64,000 nt of DNA from Flavobacteriia bacterium 40-80 (GTDB taxonomy: Bacteria > Bacteroidota > Bacteroidia > Flavobacteriales_D > Crocinitomicaceae). The DNA is taken from assembly GCA_001899145.1 (NCBI GenBank), contig MKVF01000018.1, forward strand, positions 62,001 to 126,000. The letters are read 5' to 3'. The translations under genes were made by a program, and so were the position numbers. The notes under the pieces were generated by a model, which was not told where the DNA came from, ran no database searches, and saw only the letters and a list, made by a program, of their open reading frames with translations. Shown here piece after piece: positions 17,203 through 25,855 of this stretch (position 1 is its first letter; every line of letters begins with the position of its first letter).

Positions 17203-18246
17203 ATGGCACATAATCTCAATTTAAACTCAAGAACAGGAAAATACAGTTTCTTCAGTGTACAGGAAAAAGCATGGCACGGTCTGGGACAGATTGTAGAGGA
17301 ATACCCCACAAGTGCGGAAGCAATCAAGTTTGCAGGATTGGACTACGAGATAGCCAAACTGCCCAACACGCACCATTTACCAAGCGGTAACAATATCGAA
17401 TCCGAAAGCAGTTTCTTTACCTATCGTACAGATACCGAGCAGGTATTGGGTAGCAGTGTCGGGAAAGATTACCACATCGTACAGAACAGCGAAGCATTTG
17501 CCTTTTTTGATGCGATAGTAGGTGGTGACGATGGCATCCTGTACGAAACCGCAGGGGCATTAGGCAATGGCGAACGGATTTTTATCACGGCTAAATTGCC
17601 CGATTATATCAGGGTCGGCAAGGGCGATGATGTAACCGAAAAGTACATCTTTCTAACAACCTCGCACGATGGTTCGGGAAGTATTACGGCAGCGTTCACA
17701 CCTATCCGTATCGTATGTCAAAATACACTGAATGCCTCTTTGCACAATATGTCTAATGTAATCCGTATTCGCCATACTTCGGGAGCAAAACAACGTTTGG
17801 AGGAAGCTCACAGGGTTATGGGAATTAGCAACCAGCTAAGCAACGAATTAGAGGGCATTTTTAACCAATGGACTAAAATTCGTATCACGGATGAGCAGGT
17901 CAAAAAACTCATACAGGTAGCGCTATGTCCCAACAATGAAACAATGAAGCACATCAGGCAGGGCAATGAGGACGAGATGTCCACGGTATTTAAAAACTCC
18001 GTCAATGATGCCTTCGCATACGCTATGATGTCCGATACGCAACAGATGGAAACAACTATGGGTACAGTTTTCGGAGCATACAATGCTGTCACAGGCTACT
18101 ATCAGAATGTACGCAATTACAAGGACGATGAAGCCAAACTGCAATCTATCGTAATGGGTGGTACCGCACAGATGAAGGCGCAGAAAGCATTCGATTGGTG
18201 TACAGCCTTCGCAAAGGACGGAGCAGATATTTTTAACTGGAATTAA
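17203..18246 (+). CDS. DUF932 / phage-plasmid-like protein
   Basis: 347 aa member of the DUF932 (phage/plasmid-like, TIGR03299) family. The N-terminus has the diagnostic AWHGLGQIVEEYPTSAEAI block (residues about 24-42), and the middle holds SHDGSGSITAAFTPIRIVCQNTL (about 150-172), also conserved in that family. The biochemical role is unknown; these proteins are common on plasmids, ICEs and phages next to ssb and replication genes. It starts 33 bp after ssb and is followed by a hairpin at 18255-18280. Confidence 0.85.
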   Translation: MAHNLNLNSRTGKYSFFSVQEKAWHGLGQIVEEYPTSAEAIKFAGLDYEIAKLPNTHHLPSGNNIESESSFFTYRTDTEQVLGSSVGKDYHIVQNSEAFAFFDAIVGGDDGILYETAGALGNGERIFITAKLPDYIRVGKGDDVTEKYIFLTTSHDGSGSITAAFTPIRIVCQNTLNASLHNMSNVIRIRHTSGAKQRLEEAHRVMGISNQLSNELEGIFNQWTKIRITDEQVKKLIQVALCPNNETMKHIRQGNEDEMSTVFKNSVNDAFAYAMMSDTQQMETTMGTVFGAYNAVTGYYQNVRNYKDDEAKLQSIVMGGTAQMKAQKAFDWCTAFAKDGADIFNWN

Positions 18247-18254
18247 TAATCTAA

Positions 18255-18280
18255 GGCTACCGTCTTAAATGGCGGTAGCC
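18255..18280 (+). repeat. Hairpin behind the DUF932 gene
   Basis: An 8-bp perfect stem (GGCTACCG/CGGTAGCC) with a 10-nt loop. No U-tract follows, so it is more likely a processing or attenuation element than a terminator. It includes an in-frame ATG at 18269 that would otherwise be an alternative start of the next gene. Confidence 0.5.
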
Positions 18281-18298
18281 TACTATAAAACAAGCGAT

Positions 18299-18547
18299 AT
18301 GACTAAAGATGAACTAAAAGAACGGTTTAAAAGATTTTTTGAAGCTAACCCACCTTTAGAGGAAATCGAAGAACTATTGAATGAAATACTTAATCTCTCT
18401 GTGCTTGATTACAAACATGACAAGGGAGAGGATTATAGAATAGTTAAAATAATCTATCACGCTATTCTGTGCAAGATGGCAAAACATTGGGAGCTTGCCA
18501 GTGAGGAAAACAAAAAAGTTTCTGCTGATATACAAAAATACATCTGA
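18299..18547 (+). CDS. Small hypothetical protein
   Basis: 82 aa from the ATG at 18299. The ATG at 18269 lies in the loop of a hairpin and is disfavoured. Highly charged, helical, starting MTKDELKERFKRFF, with no recognisable domain. It is part of the ssb-DUF932-PRTRC gene train, 3 bp before the next gene. Confidence 0.55.
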   Translation: MTKDELKERFKRFFEANPPLEEIEELLNEILNLSVLDYKHDKGEDYRIVKIIYHAILCKMAKHWELASEENKKVSADIQKYI

Positions 18548-18550
18548 CAA

Positions 18551-19027
18551 ATGGGCAAACCGTTCACACCCCAAAGACTGGCGAATATCCGCAGGATGCG
18601 CAAAGCAAGAAGGCTATACAAGAAACAACCTCTTTTTGCTTACGATATACTGTGCAAGGAATATCCCGATTATACGTATGACAAATTTTGGGATGATCTA
18701 AGATACCGCAGAAAGCCAAAACGCAGAAAAGGTAAATCTGCATTGGTACGATACGGGAGATACAGGCGCATGGAGCAACTCAACGAATTGTACAGCAGTA
18801 CCGCAAACATTGAGTATGGCTTACAGGCACAGAGGTTACGCAAATATATGACCAAGCCTTATAGGGTGCTTGTCAGGGTTAGCGGTAAGGTTTTCGAATA
18901 CGGTTTCTCTCCATTGATCCCCGTAGAGAAGATTGAAGCACTTACAGTAGAACTTTCCAATGTCAAAAGTCCACAGGAAGCGGACGAGGTGGTACAGCAG
19001 TTTCGGATAAACGCCCATATAGGGTAA
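18551..19027 (+). CDS. Basic hypothetical protein of the PRTRC neighbourhood
   Basis: 158 aa. The N-terminal 80 residues are strongly basic (RRMRKARRLYKK, YRRKPKRRKGK), suggesting nucleic-acid binding. The C-terminal half (PYRVLVRVSGKVFEYGFSPL, then IPVEKIEALTVELSNVKSP) is a small alpha/beta unit. No known catalytic motif is visible. Its place within the ssb/PRTRC train implies a role in maintenance of the mobile element. Confidence 0.65.
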   Translation: MGKPFTPQRLANIRRMRKARRLYKKQPLFAYDILCKEYPDYTYDKFWDDLRYRRKPKRRKGKSALVRYGRYRRMEQLNELYSSTANIEYGLQAQRLRKYMTKPYRVLVRVSGKVFEYGFSPLIPVEKIEALTVELSNVKSPQEADEVVQQFRINAHIG

Positions 19028-19065
19028 GTAAAAAACAATTTATTCACATACTAAAAACAGTAATT

Positions 19066-19416
19066 ATGACACGTTCAAACCTTCATATCAAATTAAGCAA
19101 CGGCAAAAACATCATTTGTGTTGCAGACAGTAGCAGTGCACCCGAACAGGGATATATCGTGGAGCGATTGTTATTGCCTCTTTTCGAACAGGAAGACACA
19201 GAAAAAGAGCTGGCTTTACTTTCTGAACACTGTACAATGGATGACAGGCGTATTAATGCGACTTACCGCTATGTGATAGACCTTACAATAAAGGAAATAA
19301 AGTTTTTTGAGGAACATTACAGCTATTCAAGAGGTAGTTTCCGAAAAGGCAGTGATATAACGGAACGATACAAAGATTATTTAATGACGATTGATAACAA
19401 TAAAGTAGGACAATGA
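19066..19416 (+). CDS. Hypothetical protein, 116 aa
   Basis: Acidic protein with no recognised domain (starts MTRSNLHIKLSNGKNIICVAD, a likely beta-hairpin, followed by helices). It overlaps the next gene by 4 nt (ATGA), so the two are co-translated. Confidence 0.6.
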   Translation: MTRSNLHIKLSNGKNIICVADSSSAPEQGYIVERLLLPLFEQEDTEKELALLSEHCTMDDRRINATYRYVIDLTIKEIKFFEEHYSYSRGSFRKGSDITERYKDYLMTIDNNKVGQ

Positions 19417-20075
19417 AGACAATTAAAATACCGCTTTATACCTTTTCAGAACTGGAAAAGGAAGCACAGGAGAAAGCAACAGAACATTTTCGGTACATCA
19501 ATACGGGTCACGGTTGGTGGGATGCCGATTACGAAGACTTTGCGAATATCTGCGAAACAATGGGAATTTCTGTAAACCCGAAAGAGATATACTTCAGAGG
19601 TTTTTATTCACAGGGGGACGGTAGTTGCTTTGCATCAAAGATAGATACAGCTGCCTTTATCAAAAGCATGGAAAAACAAGGGTGGAAAAGCTACGCACCT
19701 ACATTGGAACTGAATGCTGAAAGTTGTCCAATACCCCCACGCATCGTTAACCTCATTGAACAAGAGATAATAGAAATGGAAATATGGACAGAAACATCAC
19801 ACAGATATTATTTTTTGCATTACCGCTCACAAAATTATCTGTACCGGAAATCAAACAGGGACTATATCCGAATTGAGGAAGAACTCGCAAAGTTGGACAA
19901 ATGGACAAAAAAAATATTGGAAAGGCTAAACGAATATTTGTATAAAAGCCTTGAAGAAACTTATGATTATATGACAAGTGATGAAGCCGTACAGCAAACC
20001 ATAAAAGCCAATGAATACCATTTTACACCAAACGGAGTACATACAGATTGGCTTTGTGAATATTCGGAATTATAA
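19413..20075 (+). CDS. Conserved phage/plasmid-type protein, 220 aa
   Basis: The N-terminus reads YTFSELEKEAQEKATEHFR, then GHGWWDADYEDF, and FRGFYSQGDGSCFASKID at residues about 66-83. The combination of an 'ELSEEAQEKA' helix, a WW-D-Y-D segment and RGFxxQGDGxCF recurs in uncharacterised proteins of phages and conjugative elements. Function unknown. No signal peptide or membrane segment. It lies immediately upstream of the PRTRC-E gene. Confidence 0.65.
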   Translation: MKTIKIPLYTFSELEKEAQEKATEHFRYINTGHGWWDADYEDFANICETMGISVNPKEIYFRGFYSQGDGSCFASKIDTAAFIKSMEKQGWKSYAPTLELNAESCPIPPRIVNLIEQEIIEMEIWTETSHRYYFLHYRSQNYLYRKSNRDYIRIEEELAKLDKWTKKILERLNEYLYKSLEETYDYMTSDEAVQQTIKANEYHFTPNGVHTDWLCEYSEL

Positions 20076-20110
20076 CAGGAATTACAACAACAAATTAAAT
20101 TTTTAGAACA

Positions 20111-20734
20111 ATGGAAACAAATTTTTTCAGTCAGATGTCACATTTGGACGTTGCAGGTAGCCTGCAACTTACCATAGCAAAGGGAGTGGAAAACAACCTA
20201 ATCGTATCGGTATTGCTTCAAAACGAGCAATGCGGAGATGATGCAAAGAAATTAATTCCTCCCTATAATCTTCGGGGAACAGCCGAGGAACTCGATAACG
20301 GTTTTTTTGATAAGATAACCGTACCTATTCAGACCGCTTCGGGCTTAATGGTAGATATGGAAGCCTTTATGAAGCAACTCGAAGAAGCCAAAAAGCAATC
20401 GGCAATGGAAAAGGAAAAAGCCGATAAAGCGAAATCGGAAAAGGATGCCAAAGATAAGAAGTATAAAGAAGCAATGGCGAAGGTTGACGAACTTGACAAG
20501 GCAGAAAAGCCGAAAGAAGCATGGATGAAACTTCCAGGAACAAAGGATTTCCCCGAACATGCCGAAACCATTCGCAAACGCAGATCGGAACTTTCTGCCA
20601 GGTTTGCACCAGACCTTTTTGGGAATGTGCCAACAGAGGAGCAACAGACAAATGATGCATCTTCTCACAAGGAGGAGTTATTTTCTCAATCGGAGGAAAT
20701 GGAATTTGACGATGTGGAAGACGACGAATATTAA
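20111..20734 (+). CDS. PRTRC system protein E
   Basis: 207 aa matching the layout of PRTRC protein E. The N-terminal domain reads METNFFSQMSHLDVAGSLQLTIAK, then IPPYNLRGTAEELDNGFFDKI. A long Lys/Ala/Glu-rich coiled coil follows (about 95-140), then an acidic tail. PRTRC (ParB-related, ThiF-related cassette) genes are found on plasmids and ICEs; the function of E is unknown. The following genes C, F-like, B and ThiF are co-directional with gaps of a few to about 20 bp. Confidence 0.8.
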   Translation: METNFFSQMSHLDVAGSLQLTIAKGVENNLIVSVLLQNEQCGDDAKKLIPPYNLRGTAEELDNGFFDKITVPIQTASGLMVDMEAFMKQLEEAKKQSAMEKEKADKAKSEKDAKDKKYKEAMAKVDELDKAEKPKEAWMKLPGTKDFPEHAETIRKRRSELSARFAPDLFGNVPTEEQQTNDASSHKEELFSQSEEMEFDDVEDDEY

Positions 20735-20752
20735 CATTTAAAATCAGAAATC

Positions 20753-20971
20753 ATGTTATTAGCAACGCAATTAGAAAGGGTATTCCTATTCAGCGACAAG
20801 GGACAGGAAATCAGATTGACAGACCCCGAACCCAAATGGAGTGTACAGGCAGTATTGAATTTTTATTCCAATACATACCCCATTTTGACAACTGCAAAAG
20901 TATCAGCCCCACAGATTAAGGATGATGCGGTACAGTACCGCTTTGAAAGTGCTATGGGAACAAAAGGTTAA
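20753..20971 (+). CDS. PRTRC system protein C
   Basis: 72 aa, the small PRTRC-C protein. It reads LERVFLFSDKGQEIRLTDPEP, then WSVQAVLNFYSNTYPILTTAKVSAP, with the conserved ubiquitin-like small beta-grasp character proposed for this family. In the comparative-genomics view of PRTRC it would be the ubiquitin-like partner of the E1-like and E2-like proteins of the cassette. Function inferred; family fairly certain from size and context. Confidence 0.75.
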   Translation: MLLATQLERVFLFSDKGQEIRLTDPEPKWSVQAVLNFYSNTYPILTTAKVSAPQIKDDAVQYRFESAMGTKG

Positions 20972-20987
20972 ACAAAACAGTAAAACA

Positions 20988-22142
20988 ATGACTTATGCAA
21001 CGACATACCGTATCGGGTACATTCCAAATGCCCCGAGAACCGAAGCAAAGGCAGTTGCACCGCCAGTTAAGCGAGTTCGCAAATTGGATGCAAAGACCAA
21101 AAGACGCAAACGAAATCCAAAAGGACAAACAGCAATCTGTACCTGTAATCATGTTGCCAATGGTTTTCTAAGGACTTCATTTCTGCCAAGACTGAACGAA
21201 ACAGAAGCCGTACAGGCTTACAGGGATAATGCCAAAATGGAAAGGGATTTTTATATCTCCCTTTCCCGATTGGCAGAGCATTACGGTATCACTCCCAAAC
21301 CAACACAATCATTGGAGTATCCCTACAATATAGCACTGGCTATAAAAGATACCGAAGAACAGTTAAGGCTTAAAATAAAGGATTGGGAAGAAATCAGACT
21401 GATACAGGATGGTAAGAAAGTGTTTTTCACAAGCGAGGAAAGGTACTGCACAGGTGCAACCTTGTATTACATTCCCGTAGTACCTTTATTTCGATGGCTG
21501 AAAGAACCTAAGCGGAAGCAAACCGCCCGATTGCTCTTGTCAGTTTGCAGTTATCTGTACCACATTGCCGACATTCCTTATTACAGGCAGGAAAACAGTT
21601 ACCTGTATTGGATATATGAAATGTTGAAGGATTGGGTAATGCAGGATGACTACGAAGAAGATGTGGCACACCATCTTAGGGAAATAGAGCAAGCTGAATG
21701 GATAGGCGACCGTATAGAGAAGAAGATTTTCAACCAAAAAAATTTAAAGCTGTTTAAAAACCGTTTAGACCGCTTTAAAATCAAAGACCATACAGATAAG
21801 GAATGCTTTAATTTGGCGCAGGAAGCCTACGCCCTTTATCAACAATATCCCAACGAAAGCGTGTTCCGAAATGCCCGACCCAATGGCGAAGCAGACGAGG
21901 AAGACAGGGAGGATATCATCCCTATGGATAGGTATGTTTCATTCTTTGCGGATAGCACGGGGTGGTTAACAGATAATCTCATCGAAACTGTAAACACTGA
22001 ATTGCAGGAGTACGGACAAATGGAAGAACCTATTATTATCAAACGTTTTGACGGAGGCGACATAAGCGCCAATACATTGGAGTTTGAGAACCGGCTATTG
22101 CCCATGCTTGATAAACTTGCTTACATTTTAAACAATCTTTAA
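20988..22142 (+). CDS. PRTRC-associated protein, probably protein F
   Basis: 384 aa from the ATG at 20988, chosen because the longer frame from 20922 would overlap PRTRC-C by 50 bp with unrelated-looking residues. The N-terminus is basic and Pro-rich (KRVRKLDAKTKRRKRNPKG). The middle is mostly alpha-helical with Tyr/Trp-rich segments (ICEs commonly carry such a protein between C and B). I assign it to PRTRC-F by position and size; I cannot confirm the family from motifs. No catalytic site recognised. Confidence 0.6.
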   Translation: MTYATTYRIGYIPNAPRTEAKAVAPPVKRVRKLDAKTKRRKRNPKGQTAICTCNHVANGFLRTSFLPRLNETEAVQAYRDNAKMERDFYISLSRLAEHYGITPKPTQSLEYPYNIALAIKDTEEQLRLKIKDWEEIRLIQDGKKVFFTSEERYCTGATLYYIPVVPLFRWLKEPKRKQTARLLLSVCSYLYHIADIPYYRQENSYLYWIYEMLKDWVMQDDYEEDVAHHLREIEQAEWIGDRIEKKIFNQKNLKLFKNRLDRFKIKDHTDKECFNLAQEAYALYQQYPNESVFRNARPNGEADEEDREDIIPMDRYVSFFADSTGWLTDNLIETVNTELQEYGQMEEPIIIKRFDGGDISANTLEFENRLLPMLDKLAYILNNL

Positions 22143-22152
22143 AACAGCGACT

Positions 22153-22866
22153 ATGAATGATATAACACAGGATTTTGGAACGCTTTACTATCCCAAATCG
22201 GCATTGGTTTTTTATCAGACCACAGGGAAAAATCAAGATACGTATGTAGAACATTTCGATATGGATAAAAACGGTATGCCGGTCAATGCGCACCCTTTGA
22301 CTATAAGGGAAGCAAACCGATTGGCAAAGGCTTTGAAAACTGCAAATGAAGAAAAGGAACCTTTACTGAAACCGCAGGGAATAATGAGCAGTCAGATTTT
22401 GCATTTTAACCCAATGGGTAACACCGTGATATGGTTTACAAAAGCCATGCAAAGAGAATTGTATTTTACGCAAAGCCTGGGCATACCCAAAGGCAGGGCA
22501 AGCGTACCGCCTATGCTATGGGTAGCAGACCGGAACGGCTTATCGGTTTTTGCTTTGGCAGGAAACCGCAGACCGACCGAAAGAACAAAGCTGTACAATG
22601 CGCCCTTTTTCAACGTTTACGAAGATGGAAGTGTCTGTATGGGGACGGTAGATATAAGGATAAAGAAAACCGCTTCATTGGAGGAATTTACCCACGCATG
22701 GGAGGGATTTTTCTTTAACAGCTATTTCAGCCACTTAATACACGGTTATAACCCGATAAAAGTAAATTGTGTAAGTCTTTGGGAAAGCCTTATTACCACA
22801 GGCAAAGCCTTTCCAATGGAAGTATTAACCAGAAGTAATTTAACCTTAAAAGATATAATGCGATGA
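22153..22866 (+). CDS. PRTRC system protein B (E2-like)
   Basis: 237 aa. The order of motifs (YYPKSALVFYQ, then GIMSSQILHFNP, VIWFTKAMQRELYF, IPKGRASVPPMLWVA, and YNAPFFNVYEDGSVCMGTV around residues 150-168) is that of PRTRC protein B, proposed to be related to prokaryotic E2 ubiquitin-conjugating folds. Cys in the GSVCMG loop is a candidate conjugating residue. It overlaps the ThiF gene by 4 nt, so the E2-like and E1-like proteins are made together. Confidence 0.82.
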   Translation: MNDITQDFGTLYYPKSALVFYQTTGKNQDTYVEHFDMDKNGMPVNAHPLTIREANRLAKALKTANEEKEPLLKPQGIMSSQILHFNPMGNTVIWFTKAMQRELYFTQSLGIPKGRASVPPMLWVADRNGLSVFALAGNRRPTERTKLYNAPFFNVYEDGSVCMGTVDIRIKKTASLEEFTHAWEGFFFNSYFSHLIHGYNPIKVNCVSLWESLITTGKAFPMEVLTRSNLTLKDIMR

Positions 22867-23669
22867 ACACAGATAGAATAAAAGTCCACTTTACCGATAA
22901 CCATTTGATAAATGCCACCAATCCCGTATCGGTAAACCTTATCGGTGCAGGTGGCACAGGCTCAAAAGTTTTGACAGCCTTAATGGAAATGAACAGCAGT
23001 CTTTTAGCGTTAGGACACGCAGGATTGTCTGTTCGGCTTTGGGATGATGATATTGTTACCGAGGCTAATTTGGGAAGACAGCGGTTTGCACAGTGCGAAA
23101 CAGGTTTGTACAAGTCCGTCGCACTTATCAACCGTGCCAACCGATTTTCGGGTACAGATTGGAAAGCCGAAATACAGAAGTTTGAGAGAAATAGTTTAGG
23201 TAAACTGCCCGAAAACGCACAGGCTACTATCTTCATTACCTGTGTTGACAGTGTAAAGGCGAGGTTTGACGTTGCTGAAATATTGAAAGCATTGCACAAC
23301 GGTAAATATTACTACCATAAGCCCAAGTATTGGCTGGATTACGGCAACAGTCAATATTCGGGACAAGTGTTGTTATCTACCATTGGCGATATTTCGCAAC
23401 CGAAGTCCGACCGATTTGAAACCGTAGCCAACCTGCCAATGATTACGGATGAATTTGGCGACCTGCTGAAACACTCCGAGCAGGAGGATAACACGCCAAG
23501 CTGTTCTTTGGCAGAAGCACTCGAAAAGCAGGACTTGTATATAAACTCCTCATTGGCTCAAATGGGCTGTTCACTTTTGTGGAGCTTGTTCCGCAACGGA
23601 TTGACCGAACACAGGGGATTTTTTCTCCATCTGAAAGATTTCCGTTCACAGCCGATAAAAGTTGCCTGA
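22863..23669 (+). CDS. PRTRC system ThiF-family (E1-like) protein
   Basis: 268 aa. The nucleotide-binding Rossmann start reads VSVNLIGAGGTGSKVLTAL (residues about 23-41), followed by LWDDDIVTEANLGRQRF (about 60-76), the E1/ThiF pattern of D-D-x-V-x-x-x-N-L-x-R-Q. This places it among adenylating enzymes that activate a ubiquitin-like or sulphur-carrier partner. A ParB-like protein and protein A of larger PRTRC cassettes are not seen here. The gene is followed by strong inverted repeats at 23686-23802. Confidence 0.85.
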   Translation: MNTDRIKVHFTDNHLINATNPVSVNLIGAGGTGSKVLTALMEMNSSLLALGHAGLSVRLWDDDIVTEANLGRQRFAQCETGLYKSVALINRANRFSGTDWKAEIQKFERNSLGKLPENAQATIFITCVDSVKARFDVAEILKALHNGKYYYHKPKYWLDYGNSQYSGQVLLSTIGDISQPKSDRFETVANLPMITDEFGDLLKHSEQEDNTPSCSLAEALEKQDLYINSSLAQMGCSLLWSLFRNGLTEHRGFFLHLKDFRSQPIKVA

Positions 23670-23685
23670 TAACCCAAATCGGGCG

Positions 23686-23727
23686 GCGAAAATACACATC
23701 CTTCCTTCGTCGGAAGCGTATTTTCGC
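23686..23727. repeat. Long hairpin downstream of the PRTRC cassette
   Basis: A 10-bp perfect stem (GCGAAAATAC/GTATTTTCGC, 23686-23695 with 23718-23727) encloses a second 5-bp stem (CTTCC/GGAAG, 23701-23705 with 23712-23716). There is no U-tract right after it. It could be a factor-binding or transcript-stabilising structure at the convergent end of the PRTRC train and the repressor gene. Confidence 0.6.
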
Positions 23728-23739
23728 ATTTAAAGCGGT

Positions 23740-23802
23740 GCAACCCCTTGCGCCGAAAACCTCGCTTACTTATCGTCGCTCATTTTCACCGCAAAAGGTT
23801 GC
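23740..23802. repeat. Second imperfect inverted repeat downstream of PRTRC-ThiF
   Basis: Arms 23740-23759 and 23783-23802 pair at 16 of 20 positions, with most of the rest being G-U-compatible. The loop is 23 nt. Together with the hairpin at 23686-23727 it makes the 170-bp gap between two convergent genes highly structured. Confidence 0.5.
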
Positions 23803-23846
23803 GGATTTGTTCGGATATTTTTTCAGTTCCATAGAAATAGAATCTG

Positions 23847-24611
23847 TCAGCCTTTAATATCTTTTAATTGATTTTTAAGTTCCCGGAACATCTGTATAAC
23901 CGTCTGATGATCTAAATTAAAATCTTCCCTTGTAAATTCCTGTGTGGCAATACTGGCTGCATACTCCCAAATTTCCAAAAGATCGGTAAATGGAATCCTG
24001 TACGGTTCGTAAAATTCGTTGTCGGCACTAACAAGCAACTGTTCTTCTTCTACTTTTACCAAACGCTTGTAGGTCATACCTTCGTTTCTTGTGATAAAAA
24101 CATATCCTTTTCCTTTTTTTAGGCGATCCATCCGTTCTACGTACCTTCCGATGATATAAGAGCTGTCTTTATGGGGAGGCATTGAATCCCCTTCTGCGGG
24201 AAATGCCCTGAACTTACCTGTTCCCAAAAATGGCAACGAAATTGTTTGCAGACTTTCTATATAGTCAGGATCGGCATAGCCGTTCAGGTAACCCATTGAC
24301 GCCTTATGTGGTACAATTTCGATCTTATTTTCCTTTGAGCCATCTACTACGATTGGCAGGACGATACGGTTATCGGGTAAATCAATTATTTCCTTCAAGG
24401 GAAACCTTCGTAGATCAATAGAAACTAACAGGTCTATGCTGATGTGAAAATACCGTGAGATACGAATGAGCAATTCTACCGGAGGTTCAGCAGCTCCATC
24501 CTCATATTTTGCGTATCGCCCCCTCGTTATCATAAGATCATCTGCGATCTTTTGCTGAGAGGAGTTCAGCTGGCTGCGCAGATAACGCATGTTTTCAGAT
24601 AGTTTTGACAT
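23847..24611 (-). CDS. LexA-like repressor: XRE HTH plus S24 peptidase
   Basis: 254 aa from the ATG at 24609-24611; the longer frame to 24653 adds a hydrophobic stretch covering the operator and is unlikely. The N-terminal HTH reads NMRYLRSQLNSSQQKIADDLMITRGRYAKYE. The C-terminal S24 domain has the catalytic Ser in AEGDSMPP and Lys in MTYKRLVKV. Such proteins cleave themselves after RecA activation and derepress their operon. Here the gene diverges from dinB-dnaE, with inverted-repeat operators in the shared 85-bp gap, which suggests it is the dedicated SOS switch for that cassette. Confidence 0.85.
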   Translation of the reverse strand: MSKLSENMRYLRSQLNSSQQKIADDLMITRGRYAKYEDGAAEPPVELLIRISRYFHISIDLLVSIDLRRFPLKEIIDLPDNRIVLPIVVDGSKENKIEIVPHKASMGYLNGYADPDYIESLQTISLPFLGTGKFRAFPAEGDSMPPHKDSSYIIGRYVERMDRLKKGKGYVFITRNEGMTYKRLVKVEEEQLLVSADNEFYEPYRIPFTDLLEIWEYAASIATQEFTREDFNLDHQTVIQMFRELKNQLKDIKG

Positions 24612-24696
24612 TGCTACAAAATTTAGCAACAAATATAGGTAATTCTGATACAATACGTACTAATTTTGTTAGCATACGAGGAGAAAGGAGAAATAG
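24609..24696. promoter_or_regulatory. Divergent promoter/operator region of repressor and dinB-dnaE
   Basis: Two related imperfect palindromes: TTGCTA-N7-TAGCAA at 24611-24629, overlapping the repressor start codon, and CTAATTTTGTTAG at 24660-24672, extending to GCATA. Both share a CTAA/TTTTGT core in the same orientation when the first is read on the minus strand. They are the likely binding sites of the S24 repressor for both genes. A GGAG-rich ribosome binding site precedes dinB. Confidence 0.55.
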
Positions 24697-25854
24697 ATGG
24701 AACGTGCGGTGGTACACATGGATCTGGACACTTTTTTTGTGTCCTGTGAGCGGTTGAATAATGATAAATTAAATGGAATACCTGTAATCATTGGTGGAGG
24801 GGATCGTGGAGTGGTGGCTTCATGCTCATACGAAGCAAGATATTTCGGTGTGCGTTCGGCAATGCCGATCAAAATGGCATTACGGCTTTGTCCAGAAGCA
24901 AAGGTCATTAAAGGGGATATGGAAATGTATTCCAGGCTTTCGCATACCGTCACGGAAATAATCGAAGAAAAAGCCCCTGTGGTGGAAAAAGCCAGTATTG
25001 ACGAGCACTATCTGGATATTTCGGGAATGGACAGGTTTTTTGGTGCGTACAAGTGGACCGAGGAGCTGATGCAGTCCGTTACCAGACATACCGGACTGCC
25101 TGTTTCATTTGCCTTATCCGTTAATAAGACAGTTGCAAAAATTGGTACAGGTGAAGCAAAGCCGATAGGTAAAAAGGAAATTCCATCGGAAATGGTGCGC
25201 CCGTTCCTGAATCCGTTATCCATCAAAAAAATTCCCGGTGTCGGCGATGCGTCTTTCCAGCTGTTGTCACGGATCGGAATCCGTCAGATACACACATTGG
25301 CGGATATGCCTGTGGAAGTCCTGCAACAGATGATCGGCAAGAACGGTATTGAACTGTGGAAGAAAGCCAATGGCATTGACAATACTCCGGTTGAACCCTA
25401 CACGGAAAGAAAGTCCATCTCGACAGAACATACCTTTGACCGGGACACCATTGATCTTTTTGTACTTAGGGCATTGATTTCGGATATGGTGGAAAAACTG
25501 GCGTTTCAGCTGCGTTCCGAACAGTGGCTTACATCAACAGTAGTGCTGAAGATCCGTTATGCTAACTTTGATACGGAAACAAAGCAATCCCGCATACCTT
25601 ATACATCGGCGGATCATACCTTATTGCAATGTGTGACAGAATTGTTTGATAAGCTCTATAACAGACGCATGCGCATACGTCTGATCGGTATCCGGCTTAC
25701 TAATCTTGTACATGGTAATTTACAGATTAATCTTTTCGAGGACACGCAGGAAATGGTATCGCTGTATCAGGCAATGGATCACATCAAAAACCGCTTCGGA
25801 TACGATAAGATCGGGCGTGCGGCTGGGTTTAGATTTATGACGGGGAGAAAGTAA
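24697..25854 (+). CDS. dinB: Y-family DNA polymerase (DinB/UmuC type)
   Basis: 385 aa translesion polymerase. The palm motifs are intact: MDLDTFFVSCE (8-18), with metal-binding Asp, and SIDEHYLDISG at about 99-109. The usual Y-family form is SIDExYLD, so both acidic residues are present. The thumb HhH region (KKIPGVGDASFQLLSRIGI) and little-finger domain follow. It is one base pair from dnaE and under the divergent S24 repressor, giving an ImuB-ImuC-like inducible mutagenesis cassette carried by the mobile element. Confidence 0.85.
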   Translation: MERAVVHMDLDTFFVSCERLNNDKLNGIPVIIGGGDRGVVASCSYEARYFGVRSAMPIKMALRLCPEAKVIKGDMEMYSRLSHTVTEIIEEKAPVVEKASIDEHYLDISGMDRFFGAYKWTEELMQSVTRHTGLPVSFALSVNKTVAKIGTGEAKPIGKKEIPSEMVRPFLNPLSIKKIPGVGDASFQLLSRIGIRQIHTLADMPVEVLQQMIGKNGIELWKKANGIDNTPVEPYTERKSISTEHTFDRDTIDLFVLRALISDMVEKLAFQLRSEQWLTSTVVLKIRYANFDTETKQSRIPYTSADHTLLQCVTELFDKLYNRRMRIRLIGIRLTNLVHGNLQINLFEDTQEMVSLYQAMDHIKNRFGYDKIGRAAGFRFMTGRK

Positions 25855-25855
25855 G

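Noticed and set aside
20345-20668. Minus-strand frames of about 100 codons opposite the PRTRC-E gene
   Set aside because: They arise from the Lys/Ala/Glu-rich coiled-coil codons of PRTRC-E on the other strand and have Phe/Ser/Leu-rich low-complexity translations.
20922-20987. Upstream start of the PRTRC F-like protein
   Set aside because: It lies within the PRTRC-C gene in another frame; the ATG at 20988 follows the stop of PRTRC-C with normal spacing.
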